Of a stretch of DNA of 64,000 nucleotides, positions 42,421 to 53,712 are shown one piece after another; position 1 is the stretch's first letter, and each line of letters opens with the position of its first letter. The stretch is from NCBI GenBank assembly GCA_021234155.1, contig JAJEKV010000049.1, positions 8,280,036 to 8,344,035 of the forward strand. Reading direction: 5' to 3'. The stretch is from Isoetes taiwanensis. Taxonomy: Eukaryota; Streptophyta; Lycopodiopsida; Isoetales; Isoetaceae. The notes under the pieces are model-generated. The model made no database searches. It had not been told where the DNA came from and worked only from the letters and a program-made list of their open reading frames with translations. A program made the translations under genes and the position numbers.

Positions 42421-44167
42421 GCGCCAGCATGAGCGCCTACAGTTAGGAGGACAAACTACACATTCCAAACTATTATAAGCATGGCATTACTTTTTCTAAG
42501 GTCTTCTTTAATTTCAATAATTTCTTGAGCGAACAGCTCTTCCGTCACTTCTTTTGCATTAACCTCTGTCCGTGGCCCTTGTATTAAGTGCAACAAAGGC
42601 ATCAAAACCTAGAAAGAAGAATCAGACAATATTGATCAAAGATTTACTATATCTTACACAAAAAGTTAGAATTTATAAATATTTAACTAGCTTAACATAT
42701 GCAAAAATAAGCATGGGTAATAACTTGAGTGCATTGACAAGCTGAAATCAGCAAAACTAGCATGTCCGCCTAAAAGCAAGTTGCAATTCCATACAAACAT
42801 TAGCATTTATTCAATTTCACTACAAGAGGATGGGCGTATAGTTTCAAAGGTTTCATTTGTGTCAACAATTTTGACGTTATACTTGACAATATTGGTACCC
42901 TTCTCTTGTAGTGTTTCTCGATTCAAGCTGCATGTGGAAGAACATTCGCAAGTTTTGAAGCCGAAATAATAACTTTGGATTAGAGAGGGTGGGCTCACAA
43001 AGAAAGCAAATTTCTCACGCATATTAACTTCTGAGAGAAGAAGGCACTATTCTGAACAACAGAAAACTTTATTAATATAAGTTAGAATAAAGACATACTA
43101 ATTACTTGCCTATATAGAGAAGCCGTTTGGTTGTAGTTACATTTGTTTTTGCTGTTATTACCATAGAAAACACAAACTGTTTAGCAAAGAAGAGGAAGAA
43201 ATGTTTCGAAAAATAATATTAGTGAGAGTGGCATAAATATGATTTATTTTTCCACCAACAACTTTTGGAGCTCTTGGGGTCGCCATAGCTTGAGGGGGTG
43301 TTTGGTGTAGATCCTCTCTGCTATAATTCTTAAAATGAATAGATATTGGGCATTCCATAACATTTATTAGAAATTTGTTAAATTGGCTCCACATTTATTT
43401 ATATTTATGAGTGGAAGCGGCCTTGAAATCCGGCCGACCCCTGCACAGAGTTTTTTTGGCTCAATCCAACCCTATTCGGCGGACGAGATCTTACTAGGGA
43501 TTAGACGGGTCTATATATCCAACCCTAATAAGCAGGACTCTGATGAGATAAGATGATGTTGTACAAAGAGATAGTATTTGCATACACTGATTCAGATATG
43601 GGCTCAGATTACTCCATTGTGAGTTTCATACTCTGATGCAGAGCATTTTGATGATTCGTTGATCGCAAAAATGACATTTTGTTCGCAAAGCGCAGCTCTA
43701 GAGAATGAGGAGATGCATATGGCCGCTCTGCAACTCTTTTCAAAACGGTTTTTGGAAATATAAGCAAGGCTATGGTCATGATGGCCAGCAGAAATATCAG
43801 GAGGTGAAGCTTCCCGTTTCGTCCTAAAATTAAGAGGAGCTTGGGTCTAAAATCAACGAAAACCAGGTATGTCAGCGATCCTGGTTATAAAGGAAAATAA
43901 CTCTTATTTGAGTTGAGAATCAGCATGTACAATAAGGTACAGAGGTATAAGGTATTTTAAGGCTATTGATAGCTTGTTAGGAAAGAGATAAATCTATAGG
44001 GTCATTTTGTATTGATTATTCCCTCTTATCTTGCATAATGCCTCTATTTGCCTATGGCAGATTTGGCCTATAAACTGACTCTTGGTCATTTTCTGTATAT
44101 CTATTGGTGGTTATACTTTCTCATTTGTCATAATTTATGTCGAAATGTTCTAAGTTCTTTTTTATCT
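42421..44167. other. Intergenic, no supported gene
   Basis: AT-rich, several short open frames without motifs. A GC-richer patch at 43410-43460 contains ccttgaaatccggccgaccc but shows no gene. Confidence 0.35.
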
Positions 44168-44282
44168 TTGGGCAAAAGGATTACATTAGGTGATCGGCTG
44201 ATAACCGAGAAGCCAAATCTTTACCCTTATCAGGTTAATGATGTCTTGATTGGCTGCAGGTATGGGCTTTCTCCTCTTAATG
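44168..44282 (+). repeat. Dispersed repeat R2, copy 3
   Basis: gggcaaaaggattacatt, aggtgatcggctgataaccg, tttaccctta and tgattggctgcaggtatggg plus ctttctcctct match the copies at 11452 and 27557. Confidence 0.6.
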
Positions 44283-44845
44283 TTTTTCTTTTGTTCAGTA
44301 TGTTTTAGGAGTTCGTGGGAGTTACGAATGAGACTGGAGCTAGTCAAGGCTGAAGGATTTTTTGATGGTTACAAGAAAATGTTGATTAGGGCTCATATGA
44401 GATGGCTGGGGCCTGTACCAAAACTCTTTGGTGATATTTTTCTATATCTCACAACTATGGTAATCTATTTGGTTTATAGCTTATTATGGGAACACCTTTG
44501 ATTGCCATAATGTCTGAATGGCTTATCTTTGACGTGAAACATTAGATGTCCAAAATATCTAAGGCATAATCTGATATATTTTGTTTGGCTGTATTTTACT
44601 ATAGTGCACGCATCATATAATGAAGTTGTGTGATGTCTTGAATCTCTTGTAATAGACCTATTGGAAATTCTGATTATGATTTGCATGGGAAGTCATGATG
44701 TATGATTTTGAACTTCAAAAGAAAAGGGAATACATACTTTGATAAAATATTCTAATGGTTATGCATCCATATTAGGCTCATATTAAGATACATGTGTAAC
44801 TTATTAACCCAATAATGATGTACTGCAGAACCATGGCAATATATA

Positions 44846-45238
44846 ATGAATGTATTTAAGGTTCTTTGGGAAAATATTTCTCTAGAAACGTCTTTCTCTA
44901 TTTATAATAGAGAGGGCATGCTTTGCATAGTGATTCTATGCACAAGGTGATGTGTAAATTACTTAAGTAACTTGGTAAGCTTGATCATATAGTATTAATG
45001 GTCTTACTTTATTTATAAGATATTAAAGACCATGGTCCATTTGGCCTATTAATCTACCGAAGTTTGAAGTTCTATTTGGGGATAATTGTATTTTGGTTAC
45101 TGATTGTTAACTATTTTCCCCGGATTTATGGTACCATCTTGGACTGAAAGGCCCATGTATGGCCAGATAAGACAGCGAAGGGATTGACCAATGCTGATGT
45201 TTGTGCTAGGTTTAACTAGTTCAAGCCGGGTTTTTTTT
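44846..45238 (+). repeat. Dispersed repeat R4, long copy 2
   Basis: Nearly identical in layout to 32823-33225. It ends at gttcaagccggg plus a T-run, directly before a LINE ORF2 fragment. Confidence 0.8.
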
Positions 45239-45240
45239 TC

Positions 45241-45519
45241 CCTATCAATGCATGGGCTAAAAAGCACAAGGCAGCGATGGCGATGGCCGCCGTGAAAAAA
45301 TCTTGTATTACTAATTGTGTTTTCTGTGATCAACAAGCGCTAGAGGATGAGACACATGTACTTACGCAGTATTCTGCATACTCGGATATCCGCGACAAAT
45401 TTGGTATTGATGAGTTATGCCTTGATACTATCCTCAACATGAGACCACATGATCTTGGTTTGTATATCAAGGCAGTGGACTCTCATCATAATCTGCTTAT
45501 GAAAATTAATCAAATGTAA
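45241..45519 (+). pseudogene. LINE ORF2 C-terminal Cys/His fragment
   Basis: The frame reads MAMAAVKKSCITNCVFCDQQ, ALEDETHVLTQYSAYSDIRD, then helical text to MKINQM and a stop. The C-x2-C...(E/D)E(T/C)H-L--C/Y-AY--IR pattern equals the C-terminal domain in the LINEs at 37.9 kb and 59.45 kb. It is 5'-truncated and has no recognisable LINE tail, so it is a fragment, in the same orientation as R4 before it. Confidence 0.65.
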
Positions 45520-46544
45520 ATATTTCTGCTCCATGACCTTCAAGGTCCAATGTGGGCATGATCAATATATATATTATTATTATATCTTGGTTCTTAGACA
45601 TTATCATTTTGTAATATCTCACAGACTAGCATATATGACACATCGTGTTAGGTGTAAGCCCATCCACATCCTAGTCAGAAGCTTCAAAGAGTGCCTGCAT
45701 GACTTATTGCAACAACTAATTCTATTATTGAATTATAAAGCTGCGATTGAGTAGAATACCTTAACTTCCAATGTGTTTGCCTAAGGATTCTTTACTATGG
45801 CCATGGGATTTCTTCCTGCTACATTATTGAAGTGAAACTGGAAAAGTTAAACTTGACTTTTAAATAAAAAGTTTGGAAGTTAAAACGTGCAAGAAACAAA
45901 ACATTGATTTCAAGACTTCTTGTATTATCAAGGGAGTGAGACTTGAAGATCACGTATTAGAGTTGTCAATTAAATCAGTTGTATCCATTGGTCCATCGTA
46001 TCTTTACCACTTAAACCCATATATCTAGAGAGAAAAATCTTCTTACTGCAATCTACCACCATTTGTAGAATCTTCACTTGATTCTCTATGATCCCTAAGA
46101 AATTTATGACCAACAGGTTCATCCATATGTTGTAGTAATTGCTAAACCTCATAATTTGGCAATCAAGCTTTGCGTTGAAAATCTTGGTCTAGCCTAAGAC
46201 TAACTTAGGCCTCAGCTATACTAGCCTTAACATCAATCTCGGTCAATCACTTGATTGTCTCATCATTATGAGAAATGTTTAGGCCTAACATACTTAGTAC
46301 TAATAACCATAGGATGATTTCATCTTACAATTCATTATCTGGAACTTATCAATAATCTTTAAAGTGATTAACATTCAGAGCTACATCTATTCATGGAGTA
46401 TCTTACCTTTTAAAAAACCTAGAGTATTTTATTTATTCTATCTTTTCTATGATACTTCCCATTCTTAAATCAAACATGTACATGTAGTTTTTCTATGCTA
46501 GATTTTCCCAAAGATCCCGGCTTTGTGACTGATCCCATCATGCA
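45520..46544. other. Intergenic, no supported gene
   Basis: No motif-bearing frame. A short (tat)n-type run lies near 45566-45582. Confidence 0.35.
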
Positions 46545-47465
46545 CACTTGTTCTAGGTTTTGGTGGGTGTGGTTCTTCTATATGGGGTAGAAGTATGGTG
46601 TCCAGTCATATTCCTTACCACTTGGGAGGAGTTGGAACACGTCTTTTCTGACTTGGGCCCTTGGAGTCAAATCCACAGTCCCTACCTGCAAGAGACAGGA
46701 TTCTGGCCTGGGATGACACATATTCTACTGTCCGAAGGTGGTTAACATGGGAGACACTCGATTTCCAATCCTTACCTACACAATGGCCATGTGTTCACGA
46801 GGTCTTGAAGCATGTTGAAAGAAGAAACATACAAGGTAGTTCTCCAAATAGAATGTCCAGGAACAAGCATGTATACAAGTGTAGAGCAATGAACATCATA
46901 CTCGATTGAAGCAATATCTTGATGCATGCTTTCTTGGTAAGTTTGGGGATGCCAATGCCTTGGGTATGGTCAAGGCATCACATTACAAAGCCGGATAATC
47001 CCACACTTGCATGTGGCCCACGTCAATCCTTGTTTTCACATTTGCCCATGAAGAGATGTAGAACAATCATGTTGATCCGCATTAGTGGACACCATCTCAG
47101 AATTGAACCGTGCAGATGGGCATGTAAGGAGCATGAAAATAGGATCTCTTATGTTGCGAAATGGGAGCAATGAAGATCATACTATTCAGATTTGTCTAAC
47201 GTTTATGACTATCTGAGCATGGTATGTCTGTTACTACTATATACTTTTGCTTATGCATGCAATGACAAACATAGCATCCTATATCCTACAGGTTCTTGAC
47301 TTATGACCCCAATTTAACACAGTGATATGTACAGATGTGCAATTCATCAGCAAGCTTATTACTCCCAAGGTTTTCCCTCAGAAATACTTCGGGGCAGGGG
47401 TTCTTTTGTATTGGATCCCATAGATCTCTCGGTCTCCGTCCATGATTAAAATTAATTCGATTCAA
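46545..47465 (+). mobile_element. Degenerate 5'-truncated LINE
   Basis: VVLLYGVEVWCP (about 46566) is the RT-end box VLLYGVEVWGP of the large LINE. About 47060-47130 gives MLIRISGHHLRIEPCRW, the RTGSHYLRIETGRW block. A 3' UTR follows at 47330-47465 with agaaatacttcggggcaggg, cccatagatctctcggtctc and catgattaaaatt. Several stops and frameshifts and a missing Cys/His box mark it as old. Confidence 0.7.
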
Positions 47466-48195
47466 CTACAATGACCTTTTAACTGGTTTGTTGTTGATGA
47501 CTTGAACTATTTTTCCACTAATAAACAGAGATTCAGAGCGCTAGGCTACTTAATAATTAATATGGCATGTCATTTAAGCATTTCTATTTTTCGAATCGTA
47601 CGATAGAATAACAAGGTTCAAGCTTTCTTTGTATTGATGCGAAAAATAGAAGTCTAAAACTTTTAAATCACAAGGTCGGTCTCTTGCGACGAGGCTTTTT
47701 CACAGATCCAAACCAAGCGCAATATCACAATTGTTGGGCAATCGAGTTGGGCAATCGAGTTGGGTTCGTTGTGCAAGATCTACCGGATTGCACAGCTGCA
47801 AGAGTGTTGTTGATGACCGCTTCAATTTGTAATCTGAGTGTTCTTGATGACCGTTTCAATTTGTAGTCTGAAATTGTTGTTTCAATTCCCTGGTATTGGG
47901 GCTATGATAACGCCACAAAATACAAATTTGAGGGTGTGAATTATTGATGTTTTTGACATGCTACTGCTAGTTTCTGATAGCTTCAGCAGAATTGTCAACC
48001 CTGTTTCCATTCCACATTATTGGGACATGACGCGTGATAGTTCTAACGACTCAAAATTTCCATTTTACACTGTTACCTACACTATGAATGAGCAATTTCC
48101 ATCTGAAGAGTTTCAAAAATATATTTATCTTGCACCTTGATGCAACACAACATTTTCTAGAAGTATGCTCAAGATGATAAAATTGACGCAACCAC
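47466..48195. other. Intergenic flank of the nested LTR region
   Basis: Contains small tandem copies (gggcaatcgagtt twice near 47738; cttgatgaccg(c/t)ttcaatttgta near 47810 and 47843). A frame at 47958-48137 (NPVSIPHYWDMTRDSSNDSK, EQFPSEEFQKYIYLAP) looks protein-like but is not recognised. Confidence 0.3.
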
Positions 48196-48791
48196 CGAGT
48201 GGTTCCGACATGCTTTAGTCGGATATGGACTTGTGTCGAAACTATTGAAATCGAGAGAATTCACAGAAAGACGGCCTCAGCTACGGCCTATATATTTCCA
48301 ATTTGAAGAGTATTAATAGAGTTTTACTGTGGTCACTTTAGCTTTGCTCCTAGGCCCGTTGTCACCACTTAATAAATCCATTTACTTTCTTAAATGTATA
48401 CAACAATTATCATGTATATATATAACCAAAATGCCAGTACGATTTTTTAATCCATTTCAGAAAATGTTAGCAGGGTGCGACAATGTACCAAGGTATCCAG
48501 TTTTCATGCCAATCATGTACAAAATGAAGGAGCTACTGCCAATGCTTTTCGTCTTCCAAACAGGCAAAGATGACTGCATTGGAACATGAATCATCTGCTA
48601 AGGAGAACTTGTGAGACGACTGCTTGTCAATTAAAGGTCAGTCGATTATGCATTCAATCAGATCTCGTTATCCATTCCTAACTGCATAAGATTCCACTCT
48701 AAGGCATCAAAGTGGCATAAGTATGCCTAATTCACATCCATAGTATTTTGGTTCACACTAGTTTAAGTTTTGGATAAATGCAGCAATTACA
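48196..48791. repeat. 596-bp direct repeat, left copy
   Basis: Appears identical to 53713-54308 (offset 5517) from cgagtggttccgacatgctt to gataaatgcagcaattaca. It ends ten bases before the left LTR of element A. A short frame in each copy (MVTLALLLGPLSPLNKS) has no recognised motif. Confidence 0.95.
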
Positions 48792-48801
48792 TCCATCACC
48801 T

Positions 48802-49029
48802 TCTTAAATATAGAACAATGGAGAAATATTGGATAGTGATGAATATAGATGAATATGAGCCAAACGTGGCTTGTAGACAGATATAGGTAAGTCCCTACAA
48901 AAGGACACGTCTCTATACTAGAGGACATGTCTCTTCACATGACTAGGATTGCCACCTAGGCGTGGTCACATGGTACTTGCCATGTCATCAATCCTTGATC
49001 TATATGATCACTAATATTATATTCTAACA
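48802..49029 (-). repeat. Element A 3' LTR (complete)
   Basis: 228 bp, TGTTAG start on the minus strand. It ends in TTTAAGA rather than the usual CA. The matching 5' LTR is at 51105-51307. Confidence 0.85.
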
Positions 49030-49276
49030 CTCCCCCTTGATCAATAGATCAAGAAGGATTGAACTCTCCTTTGGCAAATCTCCCTCTTAATGGAGAGAAT
49101 TCAAATGCCCTTCAAATTTGAGAATTCAAACTCTAAACTCTAGACGTACTAGATCATAATGCTACGAGGATGCCTAGATCATATAAGTTAGGCCTTCTCC
49201 CCCTTGATCTATAGCATCCGAGAAATGCTAAGATCTTACAATGGGATCCTCAATATTATAACTGCTATCTCAGATT

Positions 49277-51061
49277 CTAGACACTAGAACACTGTACATA
49301 ATAATTCAGAAAACATGGGCCTTCGTCATGACATGAATTTCCCAAATTTAAATAGAAAAAATGATAATGCTTGTCCATGTCATACCTATGGGCATTGTCA
49401 ATTTGTTTTCGTAATGTATGAGTAAGACATCTTGTTCTTCTATGGGATGGTTCCACCAGTTTGCTCCATATCTGTGAAATTGTATCATGCACCCATCGAC
49501 TTAATTTAGCATATTTACCGGAATATTTGGACTTCAATCCGTCACTTGGCACAATTTCCATGGCCTTAACGTCTTCATATTTTTGTGGCGCATGAATCCG
49601 TGACGGTTTTGGGGCTGCCTTTTCGCCTATCGATTTGAAACTCTCAGAAATTAAGGCATACTTCGGCATAGCTCCAACATCCAGCATGAGAATAGATTTG
49701 GGAATCAAAGTTCCATTCTGTTCAATTTCACCATAGAGCCGATCTGCATGCTCGAAAAAATTAGTCAACATTTGTCTTTGTGTGACAGGTCTCCGTCTGG
49801 CATGGCGGCCTGGTTCCTGATGTGCCTTCGTAAGGATTATTAAAGCAGGGCCGATCATGGTCTGTATGCATGCCAACGATTCTTCTACGACTCCTTCTGG
49901 GAGGGACTCTAGCTTCGGAGTGACTTCTTCTCCTCTCATAAGCATTAATTCAGCGAATATGATAGCTGCTGCAGGGACTCTCATGATTTTTCCCTCTCCA
50001 TCTGACTCCATGGTCTGCAAAACTTCATGCTTTGAATTCAATTTTTCATCTGTAGGGAAATTTCGATCTCCTGTCACGGCTGTCACGGCTTGCAAGGCAT
50101 CAATATCTGCCTTTTCTTCCTGTGGGTCTATGCTTTGACCATTTTTCTGATCAGTATCACATATTTCTGCCTTGAGTTGGCCATTATTTTTCCCCTTCAA
50201 TTTTTCTTCTACATGTGGGATCCTTTCTAGAATTTCTACGGCTGTTATTGGTGGTTTATGGTGGCTCTCTTCTTTAATATCTGCTTCAAGAGAGTACCTT
50301 TCTAGAGATTCTTCAGGGAGCGCATCTCTGTCTGTGGTTTTATCTGCATCAATTTGAGGCAAGTTCTTCCACCATTGCACCTCCTCCTCTTCTGGAGCAT
50401 ACAGAATTTCTGATTCCTGGCCTTGGTTCTTCGGGATCATTTTAATTCGTTTTGCCTGCTCTGCCTTCTCTTTTGCCGTATCAGCAACAGAATCCTTCGC
50501 TCTTACAGAAACAGAAACATCGGCAACAAAATCCTTTTCCTTAATGAAAAAATCCAATGCAGTATCCTTTGCTGGGGAAGCGGATTCTACAGCAGAATCC
50601 ATGGTTTCGGCAGCCTGGGCGCTTCTGGCTGCGATTAAGGCAACACTGGATGCAGCAGTGCCGCAATGGGCCAATACTTCATAGGCTGTAGATCGGATTG
50701 TTGCAGCAGCCTGCCTGGCCTCTCCTAATTCCTTCGATGCCTCCTCCGGTCTTGCCGTGGATTGATCGCCATAGCTGGGTTGATCCCTGTTAAGCGCTTC
50801 ACATAATGCATCTTCCTGAACCGGCACTAAAACCACCTTGTCTTCTTGCTGGAATAATGAAACGTCTCCCATCTCCATTCTACTTGGTTCATCTTGCTTT
50901 AGTAAATAATCCGCCAGCCATTCTTCTGCTTCCCTCTGCAGAATCTTGCATTCTTCAAGAAGCTGCTCTTCCTCCTTAATAATTGCTTCAAGAAATAAAT
51001 TCGTGGGCACTTGTTCTTCCATCTTCAAATGCCTCTCTCCTATCTCGCTCCATTGTTGCAT
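49277..51061 (-). CDS. Intact 594-residue protein of LTR element A, unknown function
   Basis: Starts MQQWSEIGERHLKMEEQ only 31 bp after the primer-binding site. An alternative upstream non-ATG reading adds four residues. Residues about 20-60 form a Glu-rich coiled coil (EAIIKEEEQLLEECKILQRE). About 105-210 is Ala-rich with KDTALDFFIKEKDFVADVSV and AKDSVADTAKEKAEQAKR, like LEA-type amphipathic repeats. The middle is acidic and disordered. About 390-520 is more ordered (PAAAIIFAELMLMRGEEVTP, ACIQTMIGPALIILTKAHQE, LTNFFEHADRLYGEIEQNG), then a basic stretch (SRWVHDTISQIWSKL). There is no CCHC knuckle, DTG, integrase or RT motif. It may be a strongly diverged gag or a captured host gene. An intact 1.8-kb frame suggests recent selection or recent capture. 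Confidence 0.7.
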   Translation of the reverse strand: MQQWSEIGERHLKMEEQVPTNLFLEAIIKEEEQLLEECKILQREAEEWLADYLLKQDEPSRMEMGDVSLFQQEDKVVLVPVQEDALCEALNRDQPSYGDQSTARPEEASKELGEARQAAATIRSTAYEVLAHCGTAASSVALIAARSAQAAETMDSAVESASPAKDTALDFFIKEKDFVADVSVSVRAKDSVADTAKEKAEQAKRIKMIPKNQGQESEILYAPEEEEVQWWKNLPQIDADKTTDRDALPEESLERYSLEADIKEESHHKPPITAVEILERIPHVEEKLKGKNNGQLKAEICDTDQKNGQSIDPQEEKADIDALQAVTAVTGDRNFPTDEKLNSKHEVLQTMESDGEGKIMRVPAAAIIFAELMLMRGEEVTPKLESLPEGVVEESLACIQTMIGPALIILTKAHQEPGRHARRRPVTQRQMLTNFFEHADRLYGEIEQNGTLIPKSILMLDVGAMPKYALISESFKSIGEKAAPKPSRIHAPQKYEDVKAMEIVPSDGLKSKYSGKYAKLSRWVHDTISQIWSKLVEPSHRRTRCLTHTLRKQIDNAHRYDMDKHYHFFYLNLGNSCHDEGPCFLNYYVQCSSV

Positions 51062-51104
51062 TCCCAGGATCAATCAATTGGAGAGAGCCTGAGCTCTGAT
51101 ACCA

Positions 51105-51307
51105 TCTTAAATATAGAACAATGGAGAAATATTGGATAGTGATGAATATAGATGAATATGAGCCAAACGTGGCTTGTAGACAGATATAGGTAAGTCCCTA
51201 CAAAAGGACACGTCTCTATACTAGAGGACATGTCTCTTCACATGACTAGGATTGCCACCTAGGCGTGGTCACATGGTACTTGCCATGTCATCAATCCTTG
51301 ATCTATA
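51105..51307 (-). repeat. Element A 5' LTR (truncated)
   Basis: Identical to 48802-49004. The outer 25 bp present in the left LTR (atcactaatattatattcta plus aca) are missing because element B1 begins here. Confidence 0.9.
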
Positions 51308-52206
51308 TGTAGAAAATCAGAGATAGACAACAGAAAACTGGATATGAATAAATGGAGTGGTTGAAAGAGCCTCAACCGTAGCATACATATATACGCCTCT
51401 CTATATATGCCTCAGAGAGGCGTACAGACCAAGAGACGCAGCCAAGAGACACAGACATGACTCTTGGTGTGGATCGCCAACATGGCGCTGAGGTGTGCAT
51501 GCAGGGCCACGTGTGCATATTTCAACACTCCCACTGCCCAAATGCACACCTACACCTACAGATTATAATCCTACAAACATAATACTAATCACTAAGTAAG
51601 AATCAGAAACATTACAGTTTGTTCTTCACATATTCACAGATCTTCACGCAGTCTCTACATCTTCACAAAGTTCTGCAGCCCAACGATCTTCACAAAGAAA
51701 TATCTTCACATATCAATCTTCACAGAAGCGCTCATCTTCACCAAATCATTCTTCATCACTGCTCCCACTGAAACTAAAATCTTCAATTGCCCACAGAGAA
51801 TGCAGCCCATCGATGCATCTGATCTTCACAAAATTGATGCAGCCCACAAATTTGTCTTCCACGATTCTTGTTGAAATCACCATCAGGAGGTTCATCTTGA
51901 TCAGCATCAGCATCACCCATTGTTCTTGAAGATGACTTCAATGCAGCAGCCTGGACCCCAACAATTCTTCAAATAACAACTCTGATTGCATGCAGATGCC
52001 CTGCTTCCTAGGATCAGCCTATGAAGGCTCTGATACCATGTAGAAAATCAGAGATAGACAACAGAAAACTGGATATGAATAAATGGAGTGGTTGAAAGAG
52101 CCTCAACCGTAGCATACATATATACGCCTCTCTATATATGCCTGGGAGGAGCGACTGAGCAAGAGACTGGCCATGACTTTGAGACATGGCGCTTGGTGTG
52201 GCCACG
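51308..52206 (-). mobile_element. Short LTR element B1 (minus)
   Basis: The left LTR (3' LTR, 51308-51537, 230 bp, TGTTGAAATATG...TTTTCTACA on the minus strand) is followed by a polypurine tract (gggcagtgggag, 51549-51538). The interior is about 0.5 kb, then the primer-binding site TGGTATCAGAGC (52038-52027) and a partial 5' LTR from 52039. Inside, the start MGDADADQDEPPDGD on the minus strand near 51925 matches the small ORF of B2/B3 but is then interrupted. No gag-pol. It is TRIM-like in size. Confidence 0.85.
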
Positions 52207-53141
52207 CGCATTTTAAATATGCACACGCGGCCCCGCATGCACACCTCGTGGCCATGTTGACATCGCATCCACCAAGAGTCATGTCCGTGGTCTCTGGTCG
52301 CCTCTGGTTGGACGCTTCTCGAGGCATATATATGTAGCTACGGTTGAGGCTCTTTCAACCATTCTATCTATTCATATCCATTCTTCTGCTGTAGATCTCT
52401 GATTTTCTACATGGTATCAGAGCCTTCATAGGCTGATCCGGCTGGCATCCGCATGCAATCGAGTTGTTATTTGAAGAATTGTTAGTCCAAACCGCCGCTG
52501 AAGACATCTTCAAGAACAATGGGTGATGCTGATGCTGATGAAGAAGAACCTCCTGATGGTGAGAAGTCAATGCTGATTCCTTGGTGGGCTGCATCAAATC
52601 TGAGTGAAGATCAATTTCGGTCTGAGTGGGAGAATTCTGATCTGAGTATGCTGCTGCGTGGTACCTTTGTGACTAAGTGGGAGAAGAAAGATCTTGGTGC
52701 TTCTTCGTGGTTATTTGCTGGTAAAGAAATTTCTTTGTGAAGATTTTGGTTCCAGTGGGAGCAGTGGTAAAGATGTTCTTTTGTGAAGATCGTTGGGCTG
52801 CAGAACTTTGTGAAGATGTAGAGACTGTGTGAAGATCTGTGAATATGTGAAGAACGAACTGTAATGTTTCTGATTCTTACTTAGTGATTAGTATTATGTT
52901 TGTAGGATTATAATCTGTAGGTGTAGGTGTGCATTTGGGCAGTGGGAGTGTTGAAATATGCACACGTGGCCCTGCATGCACACCTCAGCGCCATGTTGGC
53001 GATCCACACCAAGAGTCATGTCTGTGTCTCTTGGCTGCGTCTCTTGGTCTATACGCCTCTCTGAGGCATATATATGTAGCTACGGTTGAGGCTCTTTCAA
53101 CCATTCTATCTATTCATATCCATTCTTCTGCTGTAGATCTC
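52207..53141 (+). mobile_element. Short LTR element B2 (plus), head-to-head with B1
   Basis: The 5' LTR ends at 52411 (...TGATTTTCTACA), followed at once by TGGTATCAGAGC (52412-52423). The interior of about 525 bp holds the small ORF. The polypurine tract gggcagtgggag (52937-52948) leads into the 3' LTR (52949-53141, cut before its final TGATTTTCTACA). The 5' LTR joins the inverted B1 LTR near 52207, giving one long palindrome from tgtagaaaatcagag (52039) to ctctgattttctaca (52411). The two LTRs of B2 differ more than expected for one insertion, so it is a recombinant. Confidence 0.8.
52519..52740 (+). CDS. 73-residue ORF of short LTR element B2
   Basis: Starts MGDADADEEEPPDGEKSMLI and continues with SEDQFRSEWENSDLSMLL and KWEKKDLGASSWLFAGKE. 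It sits about 95 bp after the primer-binding site, the usual position of gag. An identical frame is present on the opposite strand in B3 (53170-53391). No retroviral motif is recognised. It may be a truncated gag start or a captured exon. Confidence 0.5.
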   Translation: MGDADADEEEPPDGEKSMLIPWWAASNLSEDQFRSEWENSDLSMLLRGTFVTKWEKKDLGASSWLFAGKEISL

Positions 53142-53712
53142 ACCACTGCTCCCACTGGAACCAAAATCTTCACAAAGAAATTTCTTTACCAGCAAATAAC
53201 CACGAAGAAGCACCAAGATCTTTCTTCTCCCACTTAGTCACAAAGGTACCACGCAGCAGCATACTCAGATCAGAATTCTCCCACTCAGACCGAAATTGAT
53301 CTTCACTCAGATTTGATGCAGCCCACCAAGGAATCAGCATTGACTTCTCACCATCAGGAGGTTCTTCTTCATCAGCATCAGCATCACCCATTGTTCTTGA
53401 AGATGTCTTCAACGCAGCAGTTTGGACCCCAACAATTCTTCAAATAACAACTCTGATTGCATGCAGATGCCCGCGCCCAGGATCAGCCTATGAAGGCTCT
53501 GATACCATGTAGAAAATCAGAGATCTACAGCAGAAGAATGGATATGAATAGATAGAATGGTTGAAAGAGCCTCAACCGTAGCTACATATATATGCCTCAG
53601 AGAGGCGTATAGACCAAGAGACGCAGCCAAGAGACACAGACATGACTCTTGGTGTGGATCGCCAACATGGCGCTGAGGTGTGCATGCAGGGCCACGTGTG
53701 CATATTTCAACA
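53142..53712 (-). mobile_element. Short LTR element B3 (minus), truncated
   Basis: The interior (53142-53505) lacks its polypurine end. It has the same 73-codon ORF as B2 on the minus strand (53391-53170), the primer-binding site TGGTATCAGAGC (53517-53506) and a 195-bp LTR (53712-53518). The LTR ends exactly at the start of the right 596-bp repeat. It is joined to B2 at 53141/53142, so B2 and B3 form an inverted pair. Confidence 0.85.
53170..53391 (-). CDS. 73-residue ORF of short LTR element B3
   Basis: Same protein as the B2 frame (MGDADADEEEPPDGEK...WLFAGKEISL). The frame is open seven codons farther up (MKTSSRT). Confidence 0.5.
   Translation of the reverse strand: MGDADADEEEPPDGEKSMLIPWWAASNLSEDQFRSEWENSDLSMLLRGTFVTKWEKKDLGASSWLFAGKEISL

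Larger units (their letters stand above)
48802..51307 (-). mobile_element. LTR element A, non-autonomous, carrying a 594-codon ORF
   Basis: Minus orientation. The 3' LTR is 49029-48802 (228 bp, starting TGTTAGAATA). The 5' LTR is 51307-51105, identical over about 200 bp but cut at its outer end by element B1. The primer-binding site TGGTATCAGAGC (51104-51093) abuts the 5' LTR and is complementary to initiator tRNA-Met. The polypurine tract AAGGGGGAG (about 49038-49030) abuts the 3' LTR. The 2.07-kb interior holds a single large ORF and no protease, integrase or RT. Near-identical LTRs imply a recent insertion. Confidence 0.9.
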
